DNA from: Bacteroidota bacterium
GTDB lineage: Bacteria > Bacteroidota > Bacteroidia > UBA7662
Direction: 5' to 3'
NCBI GenBank assembly: GCA_016868875.1
Contig: VGFN01000039.1
Location: 1-10,255, forward strand
Length of the DNA: 10,255 bases
Positions 1 through 5,691 of the stretch are shown piece after piece. The position numbers and the translations under genes were made by a program. The notes under the pieces were generated by a model that was given only the letters and a program-made list of their open reading frames with translations, was not told the origin of the DNA and made no database searches. Numbering within the stretch: position 1 is the first letter of the stretch; each line of letters starts with the position of its first letter.

Positions 1-818
1 ACGTTTTCTTGACCGGAAAGGTGGGCGCTCTTCGTCGTCAGCAATTGCTGGAAACAATGAAGGGTTTTGGCTACCTGCTCAAAGCCTACGAGGTCGATCA
101 TTGCTTGGCTTGTGCGACCTCTGCATTGCGGGAGGCAAACAACGGCTCCGAAATTATCGAAGCGATCCATCGTGATGCTGGAATTGCGATGGAACTCATC
201 AGCGGATCAAGGGAGGCCGAGTTAATCTACAAAGCGCACCGTTCTTTGGCGGGCCCCGAGGACCAATTGGTTTTGATGGATGTTGGTGGTGGTTCGACCG
301 AGATTTCTTTGATCCAAGGTCAACGTTCCATCTTAAGCAAATCCTTCGCTTTGGGCGCCGTTCGTCTTTTGGACCAAACAGACCGCGAACATGACTGGAA
401 AGCCTTCAAAGATTTTGTGAAAGGAGAATTACTCCCGTTCAAACCATCGGCTTTTTGGGGGAGTGGGGGAAATATCAACAAGGTATTCGATTTGCTACGT
501 CCCGGCAAAGGCGAGCCATGTTCCTTCAAGCAATTGGACAAACTGTATGAACAATTGCTGCCGATGAGTCCAGCCCAAAGGGCCGAGCATTACGGACTCA
601 ATGAAGACCGAGCCGACGTAATTGTTCCTGCCCTGCGCTTGTTTCTTTGGGTCATGAAGCAAGCTGATTTCGGGAAATTGCATAACAGCAAACTAGGCCT
701 TAAGGAAGGCATGATTGTGCAACTTCTCGAAAATTATTGGCAAGGTGAATTTTCGCCCAGAGCCGGATGGGGACCAGGGCCGTTGAGCGATACCACCCAT
801 TTATCCACTGCCGAATAA
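1..818 (+). CDS. ppx: Ppx/GppA-family phosphatase (exopolyphosphatase or pppGpp phosphohydrolase), 5'-truncated by window edge
   Basis: This family splits terminal phosphate from polyphosphate and/or pppGpp in the cytoplasm and has the ASKHA (actin/Hsp70-like) fold. The frame is open to the left edge, so the TTG at base 9 is not the start. About 45-50 residues are missing, including the first phosphate-binding DIGSN-type motif. Counting from base 9, visible motifs are ATSALREANNG (36-46), ISGSREA (64-70, with the family's acidic residue), DVGGGSTE (91-98, second phosphate loop), GAVRL (116-120), WGSGGN (150-155), RADVIVPAL (201-209) and GLKEG (230-234). The total of about 315 residues matches the short two-domain form without the C-terminal HD-like extension of E. 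coli Ppx. The 18-20 residues after GLKEGMIVQLLENY are family-atypical. It converges on the barrel gene with one base between stop codons. Ppx and GppA cannot be told apart from sequence alone. Confidence 0.93.
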   Translation, partial: VFLTGKVGALRRQQLLETMKGFGYLLKAYEVDHCLACATSALREANNGSEIIEAIHRDAGIAMELISGSREAELIYKAHRSLAGPEDQLVLMDVGGGSTEISLIQGQRSILSKSFALGAVRLLDQTDREHDWKAFKDFVKGELLPFKPSAFWGSGGNINKVFDLLRPGKGEPCSFKQLDKLYEQLLPMSPAQRAEHYGLNEDRADVIVPALRLFLWVMKQADFGKLHNSKLGLKEGMIVQLLENYWQGEFSPRAGWGPGPLSDTTHLSTAE

Positions 819-819
819 T

Positions 820-2853
820 TCAGTTTTCATTCCATCGCTGGGAGTATGTCAAGCCGCTTTCCCATCGGATATTTTCATCATCATCGATACGCCGCACCCA
901 CAGCCGCCAACCATTCCCACTGGAACGGCCTTGCAAGGACGCGGTGAATCGGTATTGCCCGGATGAGCCGGTCCACCAGCCGGTCCCGAAACTTTGATCT
1001 TCACGGACCGTAACACGCTCTCCTTCAGGTCCGGCGATGGCCCAGGTTTGACCAATCTTCAAATCGACTTGTGTTCGAAATACCCTTTTCCACAACAGGT
1101 TATACGCGATAACCCAGGTTTGTTGGTGAGGATTGGAATACCCATGGGCAATCTGTAAATATCCGCTCATTCCCTGGTCCAATCCTTTGCGTTGAGGCAA
1201 TGGCCACGGCATGCGCAGGTATTGAAAAAGGTAATCTCCTTGACGCCCCCTCTCGGCTTGTTTGTAGATCATGGTGTATCGGCTATCCTTGAAGGGGCCT
1301 TTTAGCATTCTTCCTTCCAGTCCTCTGTTCCATGCGATAAATTGACTTCCGAATTGCTGCTCAGGCCCTTCCTCTACCCAATGGGATCGCAACGTGAGGG
1401 ACCAATACGGAACTGGAGACCAAAGGGCATTAAGGTCAAGAGATTGACGGCGGCCTACTGTGGGCAATGTTATACTGAATATTCTAGAAGCCTCTGTGCC
1501 TTGGGATAGTTTAGACCATCGCAGGCCCAAGCTCCACCTTGGATGCGGAGTCATGATCAAGGTGTGGAGATGACTGTAATCCCAAGATAGGATATGATCA
1601 AGAGCAGCGTGCCTGGAGTTTTGGGCCTTGTTCCAAGCCAAGCTCGGGTTAGAGGACCTAATGGCCACATTGCTTTGAAAAAAGTAATTTCGTCTTTGAA
1701 TTTTGTAATTAAACCCCAAGGTTTTGAGGTTGTTGATGATTTGATTGACAGGGGTTATGGTATTATTTACCTTGATCATTTGGGTCGTCAAGATGGATGA
1801 ATTCCATGATGTAGGAAGATTCAAAGTGGAAGGCATCGCGAATTGAAGCCCTAGAATCCCCCATGATCGCTCTTTTTCCCAAGCCAATGAATGCATCCAT
1901 ACGGCGGTCTTGGGTAGAGCAATTACCCCCAATGCCAAGTCGTCCAAAGAAGCATCCGGTAAGGGACTGTTCAAGATGCCCAAGGCATAGGAGTTCATGA
2001 CGATCAGATGATTTCCCCATGCACTTTGCAGCGAAACCCCCCTTGCTTGGTTACCGTTGGACATTCTGGAGGATGCGAATGGAATTTCCGATCCAGGGAT
2101 ATGCGCCCATGGATTGGCAAAGGCCGGAATACGCTGGGTATTGCCCAAGAGCCTGTTCCCGGATTGCGGGTGAAAATCCCCCAGTAGCCACATCATTTTG
2201 CCTCTTATTCCCTGAACAAAGAAACCGGGAATTCTGGTAAAGCTCCGGTCTGCTGGTTTTTCGATCGTCATGGCCCAACCGATGTTACGGAGCTGTTGGC
2301 GTAGGCGGTACTGCCAACGTTCGTCCAATATTGGCTGTTGGCCCCTGATTGAACGCTCATAGTTCGTTCCGTACAGGACATCTATTCCCGATTTAAAGGC
2401 TCTAAAACGCAGGTCATGACGGGGGAATTCTTGTCCCAAGGCTTCCTGAAAGGTCAAGGCTACCTGGCTTTCCATCCAGGGAAGCATCAGCCAGAAGGCG
2501 GCTTGCTTTGGCCTGCCATGCGCTCTCACCAGGCTGTCCATGGCCGAGCATTGGTCTTTGCTTAAACCAAGGGTATCCATGGCTAAGGCTCTCAGGGATT
2601 CATTCCACGGTAACCGATTTTGGAGGGTCCACAGAAGGTCCAAAGCAGAGTTCTCCCAACGATCCGGCATATCTTCCAGCATAGGATGCTGGGTTGCCTG
2701 AATTTGTTCTTGGATTTGCGCATTATCTTGGTCTAGTTCGCTTTGTGCCCACAGGAAATGTCCTTCCCCTAACAACGTACAAAGCCATCGGATGCCCAAC
2801 CAACTAAGGGCGACTTTGGGCAACGTTAGTCCGCATGGGATATTCTCGCTCAT
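820..2853 (-). CDS. Secreted protein with degenerate helix-hairpin-helix-like segment and large outer-membrane beta-barrel-like region
   Basis: I choose the ATG at 2853 over the one at 2877: it forms an ATGA overlap with the upstream stop, has a purine-rich Shine-Dalgarno-like tract 8 bases before it, and gives a plausible signal peptide (hydrophobic 14-36, cleavage near LWA/QS at 36). The protein is then 677 residues. Residues about 66-138 resemble the N-terminal paired HhH segment (NTATxEELxxLPGLxxxQ ... YGPFxSLYELQxIPG) of a widespread Bacteroidota barrel family: see LGLSKDQ (95-101) and AHGRPKQAAFWLMLPWM (111-127). The hairpin glycines are mostly lost. From 145 on, alternating polar and aromatic residues dominate, and YRLRQQLRNIGWAMTIEK followed by GKMMWLLGDF (218-227) fits that family's barrel start. 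Location would be the outer membrane and the function is unknown. It probably shares a transcript with the upstream barrel-like gene and fabH. Family assignment is from memory of motif layout, so moderate. Confidence 0.7.
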   Translation of the reverse strand: MSENIPCGLTLPKVALSWLGIRWLCTLLGEGHFLWAQSELDQDNAQIQEQIQATQHPMLEDMPDRWENSALDLLWTLQNRLPWNESLRALAMDTLGLSKDQCSAMDSLVRAHGRPKQAAFWLMLPWMESQVALTFQEALGQEFPRHDLRFRAFKSGIDVLYGTNYERSIRGQQPILDERWQYRLRQQLRNIGWAMTIEKPADRSFTRIPGFFVQGIRGKMMWLLGDFHPQSGNRLLGNTQRIPAFANPWAHIPGSEIPFASSRMSNGNQARGVSLQSAWGNHLIVMNSYALGILNSPLPDASLDDLALGVIALPKTAVWMHSLAWEKERSWGILGLQFAMPSTLNLPTSWNSSILTTQMIKVNNTITPVNQIINNLKTLGFNYKIQRRNYFFQSNVAIRSSNPSLAWNKAQNSRHAALDHILSWDYSHLHTLIMTPHPRWSLGLRWSKLSQGTEASRIFSITLPTVGRRQSLDLNALWSPVPYWSLTLRSHWVEEGPEQQFGSQFIAWNRGLEGRMLKGPFKDSRYTMIYKQAERGRQGDYLFQYLRMPWPLPQRKGLDQGMSGYLQIAHGYSNPHQQTWVIAYNLLWKRVFRTQVDLKIGQTWAIAGPEGERVTVREDQSFGTGWWTGSSGQYRFTASLQGRSSGNGWRLWVRRIDDDENIRWESGLTYSQRWNEN

Positions 2854-3749
2854 TTTCTTGGCCTCCCTCCTTCCCATGCGGCCTGGTAGCTAAGTCCGGG
2901 TAATGGGCTATCCATGGTGGAGGCCCATACCGAGGATTTATCTCGTAAATAACATATTCCAAACTTCATGACGGCATTCACGGGGTCGGTACTGAACACC
3001 ATGCCAAGGCCTGATTTTCTTTGATAGATGAAGCCCGTTTCAAGTCTCAATCCTTCGATTCGGCTGAAATGTGTTGCCCCATGGATGATCCAAGGGTCGC
3101 TTTTCATCATCGTGAACAGGCTTAAACCAAGGCCATGCACAGGCTCTTCGCGTTGGTCGAGATTTGTTCCTGAGATCGATAGGGTCTGAAGGATCATGGG
3201 ATGCTGAAGGGTCAGTCCAATGCGCAACTGCTTGCTCAGGGCTTGTTCGGAGCCAAGGGTTGCTGCTACGCTTTGAAATTGAATGTTATGGCTGCTCAGC
3301 CTGTTCCATTCAAGCGATATACCGCTACGGTTACGGTTCATGGATTTGCTGTACCCAAGATTTACCTTGTGCCTTCTCAGAGGTGGACTTCCGTTTTGGG
3401 TTATGCCGAATGTTAACCAGTTTTGAAGGGAAGCGTAACTCGCCGCGAATGTAATTTCTTGTAAGGATGGGATCGCAGGATGGTAACGACCGGCTACAAC
3501 CGTTGACCACTTTAGATCAGGACGAGGCGGGGTGGACGGCCAAAACCATTGGCCTGGAATCCAGCCGTTTAGTGCAGGTTCTCGGTGAATCCCCAAGGGC
3601 AAAAGAGCGGGTCGAGACTGTCCTTGGGCGATGGATTTAAGTGATAAATCCGTCAGAGCCCAAACCAAGAAGGCATTTCGAATCAGGAATGACCCCGCAC
3701 TGCTTTTTACTTTGGTGGAGCATAATGGAGTGATCTGCAACGAATCCAT
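2850..3749 (-). CDS. Secreted beta-rich protein, probable small outer-membrane barrel of unknown function
   Basis: This 299-residue protein starts with a long, basic n-region and a hydrophobic stretch (about 21-41, FLIRNAFLVWALTDLSLK), with likely cleavage near SIAQ/GQS at 40-44, so it is exported. The rest is rich in short alternating hydrophobic strands separated by polar turns, ending in IEGLRLETGFIYQRKSGLGM and PLPGLSYQAAW. That pattern resembles the last strands of PorV/PorQ-like or FadL-like Bacteroidota barrels, but I do not recognise a named family. No catalytic motif is visible. The ATG at 3749 is used; an in-frame GTG at codon 14 is an alternative that would shorten the n-region. 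The stop overlaps the start of the HhH/barrel gene (ATGA), which points to translational coupling and perhaps a shared complex. fabH lies 72 bases upstream on the same strand. Confidence 0.65.
   Translation of the reverse strand: MDSLQITPLCSTKVKSSAGSFLIRNAFLVWALTDLSLKSIAQGQSRPALLPLGIHREPALNGWIPGQWFWPSTPPRPDLKWSTVVAGRYHPAIPSLQEITFAASYASLQNWLTFGITQNGSPPLRRHKVNLGYSKSMNRNRSGISLEWNRLSSHNIQFQSVAATLGSEQALSKQLRIGLTLQHPMILQTLSISGTNLDQREEPVHGLGLSLFTMMKSDPWIIHGATHFSRIEGLRLETGFIYQRKSGLGMVFSTDPVNAVMKFGICYLRDKSSVWASTMDSPLPGLSYQAAWEGGRPRK
2862..2871 (-). promoter_or_regulatory. Shine-Dalgarno-like tract before the HhH/barrel gene
   Basis: On the minus strand the tract reads AGGAGGGAGG, eight bases before the ATG at 2853, and sits inside the last codons of the upstream gene (EGGRPRK-stop). 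It decides between the ATG at 2853 and the one at 2877. Bacteroidota often do not use a strong Shine-Dalgarno sequence, so such a complete match is notable, but a purine-rich coding stretch could produce it by chance. Confidence 0.45.
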
Positions 3750-3795
3750 GGCCCTGCAAATTGGGCGAGGATCGATACAGGTCCCGTACGAAAAC

Positions 3796-3815
3796 GTTTA
3801 TTCCCGAATATAAAC
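3796..3815 (-). terminator. Weak AT-rich hairpin after fabH
   Basis: Arms GTTTAT and ATAAAC (6 bp) surround an 8-base loop, starting 6 bases past the fabH stop, and are followed on the minus strand by a short GTTTT. It could attenuate transcription between fabH and the small barrel gene, but the stem is too weak to call a firm terminator, and I found no separate promoter in the rest of this 72-base gap. Confidence 0.2.
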
Positions 3816-3821
3816 CCGAAC

Positions 3822-4838
3822 CTACCAGCGCATCAATGCAGAGGCCCAGGTGAAACCGCTACCAAAGGCGGCAAACAGCAACAAATCACCCGGCTCAATG
3901 CGGCCTTGGGCGTAGGCCTCGCTCAAGGCGATTGGAATACTGGCCGCAGTGGTGTTTCCATAACGCATGATGTTATTGAAAACCTGATCATCACGAAGCC
4001 CCATTTTATTTTGGATATACTGACTGATCCTGAGATTGGCCTGATGAGGAATCATGAGTTTGAGATCGGAGGCTTGGTACCCGTTGGCCTGCAGGGCTTC
4101 CTCAATCACCTCTGCAAATCGCACTACCGCATGTTTGAAGACGAAGTTGCCGTTCATGTAGGGGAAATACGAAACATCATCGGGGTCGTTACGTTCCATA
4201 ATCTGGGGAACCCATTCCCTGGTGCTGGGCCCCAGGAGGGCAAGCTCTGTGGCGTGCTCTCCTTGGCTATGCAAATGGGTAGACAAAATTCCCCTCCCTG
4301 ATTCTTGGGTGGACCCAAGGACTACTGCTCCTGCTCCGTCTCCGAAGATGACCGAAACATTCCGCCCACGAGTGCTCAAATCCAATCCTGCCGAATGCAG
4401 TTCAGCACCGACGACCAAAACATATTTGGCAGCACCGTTGCGTATATATTGATCCGCAATCGATAAGGCATAAACAAACCCGGAACATTGGTTTCGAATA
4501 TCGATGGCCCCTATGGTTCTGCACCCCAGGTTCTGTTGGAGTTGTACCCCTGGCCCTGGAAAGTAGTAATCGGGGCTAAGGGTCGCAAAGAGAATGAGGT
4601 CCACGTCGGCAGCCACTATACCAGCGGCTTCCATCGCTCGTTTGGCCGCTTCGGTCCCCATGGAAGAAGTGGTGTCCACACCTGGAACCGCAAACCGACG
4701 CTCTTCGATGCCGGTCCGTTCCATGATCCATTCGTTGGTCGTTTCCATCCATTGGCTAAGGTCATCGTTGGTCACGACCCTGGATGGAACATAGTGGCCG
4801 GATCCAAGAATACGGCTATGGGTGGCGTTAATAGGCAT
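3822..4838 (-). CDS. fabH: Beta-ketoacyl-ACP synthase III (FabH-type)
   Basis: KAS III condenses an acyl-CoA primer (acetyl- or branched-chain) with malonyl-ACP to begin type II fatty-acid synthesis in the cytoplasm. With the ATG at 4838 the protein has 338 residues. The complete Cys-His-Asn triad is visible: Cys118 in DIRNQCSGF, His265 in IPHQANLRI, Asn295 in YGNTTAASIP. N-terminal NEWIMERTGIEERR, GDGAGAVVLG and C-terminal FAAFGSGFTWASALMRW complete the thiolase-fold signature. The open frame extends to a TTG at 4862, but starting there would add eight residues with no family counterpart. An insertion around residues 198-228 (LALLGPSTREW to SYFPYMNG) is typical of a Bacteroidota subfamily distinct from the FabH beside plsX/rpmF, neither of which is here, so this may be one of two paralogues and its primer preference cannot be read. 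It seems to head a run with the two barrel-type genes. Confidence 0.95.
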   Translation of the reverse strand: MPINATHSRILGSGHYVPSRVVTNDDLSQWMETTNEWIMERTGIEERRFAVPGVDTTSSMGTEAAKRAMEAAGIVAADVDLILFATLSPDYYFPGPGVQLQQNLGCRTIGAIDIRNQCSGFVYALSIADQYIRNGAAKYVLVVGAELHSAGLDLSTRGRNVSVIFGDGAGAVVLGSTQESGRGILSTHLHSQGEHATELALLGPSTREWVPQIMERNDPDDVSYFPYMNGNFVFKHAVVRFAEVIEEALQANGYQASDLKLMIPHQANLRISQYIQNKMGLRDDQVFNNIMRYGNTTAASIPIALSEAYAQGRIEPGDLLLFAAFGSGFTWASALMRW

Positions 4839-4884
4839 GCGAAAGGGGATTGTCTCTCGCAATTTACGAAAGACTGCCTAGTTC

Positions 4885-4899
4885 GGGTTTGACAAACCC
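4885..4899. promoter_or_regulatory. Perfect 7-bp-arm palindrome overlapping the presumed fabH -7 element
   Basis: GGGTTTGACAAACCC has two perfect 7-base arms about one central base. It overlaps the candidate -7 box and presumed start point of fabH, where a repressor-type operator would act. No poly-T run follows on either strand, so it is not an evident terminator. A regulator of fatty-acid genes is a possible reader, but none is in the window. Confidence 0.3.
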
Positions 4900-4921
4900 A
4901 ATTTGAATATTCTTACCTCAA
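4893..4921 (-). promoter_or_regulatory. Candidate promoter for fabH (Bacteroidota type)
   Basis: Read on the minus strand, TTG (4921-4919) is followed after 18 bases by TGGGTTTG (4900-4893), which matches the Bacteroidota -7 consensus TAnnTTTG in seven of eight specified-plus-free positions (G instead of A at position 2), with the -33 TTG at acceptable spacing. Transcription would start near 4887, about 50 bases before the fabH ATG. This is pattern matching only. Confidence 0.35.
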
Positions 4922-4929
4922 GGGCTGTG

Positions 4930-4955
4930 GTTTTCCTTCTTTGGATGAAGGAAAC
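4930..4955 (-). terminator. Hairpin after rpmA, possible 3' end of rplU-rpmA
   Basis: The arms GTTTTCCTTC (4930-4939) and GAAGGAAAC (4947-4955) pair over nine bases with one bulged T, around a 7-base loop. The hairpin begins 16 bases beyond the rpmA stop codon and precedes the fabH promoter region. It lacks a downstream U-run on the minus strand, so it may be a weak terminator or an mRNA-stabilising 3' hairpin. Confidence 0.35.
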
Positions 4956-4971
4956 AAAAATTGAGGGGATA

Positions 4972-5232
4972 TTAGGAAACGACCGGGTCTACCGATACGA
5001 AAGAGCGGTCTTTGTCTCCTTTAGTGAAAACAACGCGACCGTCTACCAAAGCGAACAGGGTGTGGTCTTTGCCTATCCCCACATTGCGACCGGGATGATG
5101 ACGGGTACCGCGCTGGCGGATGATGATATTGCCGCTGTTAGCCAATTGTCCGCCAAAAATCTTGACGCCCAAGCGCTTACTTTCCGATTCGCGACCGTTT
5201 TTGGAGGATCCTACACCTTTCTTATGTGCCAT
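4972..5232 (-). CDS. rpmA: 50S ribosomal protein L27
   Basis: L27 is a component of the large ribosomal subunit whose N-terminal tail reaches toward the peptidyl-transferase centre. The 86-residue product begins MAHKKGVGSSKNGRESESKR and continues with LGVKIFGGQLANSGNIIIRQ, RGTRHHPGRNVGIGKDHTLFAL and DGRVVFTK, which are the family's conserved blocks, at normal length. It begins directly with MAHKKG and so lacks the cleavable N-terminal extension found in Firmicutes L27. It lies 40 bases downstream of rplU on the same strand, in the standard bacterial rplU-rpmA order, and is presumably co-transcribed from the rplU promoter. A hairpin 16 bases after its stop may end the transcript. Confidence 0.99.
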   Translation of the reverse strand: MAHKKGVGSSKNGRESESKRLGVKIFGGQLANSGNIIIRQRGTRHHPGRNVGIGKDHTLFALVDGRVVFTKGDKDRSFVSVDPVVS

Positions 5233-5272
5233 GGCTGTGGTGATTTATATGCTTTGGAAAGAAAATGATGGG

Positions 5273-5581
5273 TTATGCAATGGACTCTATGGCGATTTTG
5301 GAGAAAGATTGACGGTGGCCGTTCATCTTTTGGTAGCCTTTGCGCCTTTTTTTCTTAAAAACCAAAACTTTATCGCCTTTGAGGTGGCTGATAACGCGGA
5401 TTTTTACTTTGGCATCCGTGAGGTAGGGTTGACCGATGCGAACCTGTCCCTCATCTTCAATGAGCATAACGCTATCCAACTCCATGGTATCCCCTTCTTT
5501 GGCATCCAGCCTATGGACATACACACTCTGAGAAGGGCTCACTTTGAACTGTTGGCCTTGAATATTGACGATGGCAATCAT
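5273..5581 (-). CDS. rplU: 50S ribosomal protein L21
   Basis: L21 binds 23S rRNA in the large subunit, near L20. The 102-residue product shows the L21 layout: MIAIVNIQGQQFKVSPSQSV (family form YAIIxxGGKQYKV), GDTMELDSVMLIEDEGQVRIGQPYL, then the basic RNA-binding segment VLVFKKKRRKGYQKMNGHRQ (residues about 73-92) and the final strand SFSKIAIESI. The length is normal. It is the first gene of rplU-rpmA. An exact match to the Bacteroidota -7 box lies 46 bases upstream of the ATG, suggesting a short leader of about 40 bases. tamL ends 110 bases upstream on the same strand, so some read-through from tamL is possible. Confidence 0.98.
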   Translation of the reverse strand: MIAIVNIQGQQFKVSPSQSVYVHRLDAKEGDTMELDSVMLIEDEGQVRIGQPYLTDAKVKIRVISHLKGDKVLVFKKKRRKGYQKMNGHRQSFSKIAIESIA

Positions 5582-5626
5582 GGAATGATAGTCTTAATTG
5601 GGCTGCGAATATACGCTCAAATCCAT

Positions 5627-5634
5627 CAAAATTA
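5627..5634 (-). promoter_or_regulatory. Candidate -7 element for rplU-rpmA
   Basis: The minus-strand sequence TAATTTTG is an exact match to the Bacteroidota consensus TAnnTTTG. It lies 45 bases upstream of the rplU ATG, implying a leader of about 40 bases. The nearest upstream TTG (5666-5664) is about 29 bases away, longer than the usual -33 spacing, so the -33 element is not convincing. Confidence 0.45.
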
Positions 5635-5657
5635 TACCCATGCATTAAATTACCCCA

Positions 5658-5670
5658 TCGATTCAATCGA
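5658..5670. repeat. 13-base palindrome between tamL and the rplU promoter
   Basis: TCGATTCAATCGA has perfect 6-base arms around one central base. It lies 22 bases beyond the tamL stop and just upstream of the candidate rplU -7 box, in the region where a -33 contact or a regulator might bind. It is followed on the minus strand by TGGGG and not by a T-run, so it does not look like a standard terminator. Confidence 0.25.
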
Positions 5671-5691
5671 GAAAATGGCAGTCAAAAAGCT

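Noticed and set aside
9..11. TTG at base 9 as the start of the Ppx/GppA gene
   Set aside because: The frame stays open to the window edge and the DIGSN-type first phosphate motif, always present in the family, would be missing.
3906..4301. Plus-strand open frame of 131 codons inside fabH
   Set aside because: It is antisense to the conserved KAS III gene, with no recognisable domain or start signal.
4839..4862. TTG at 4862 as the start of fabH
   Set aside because: It would add eight residues before the family's normal N-terminus, while an ATG at 4838 fits KAS III length.
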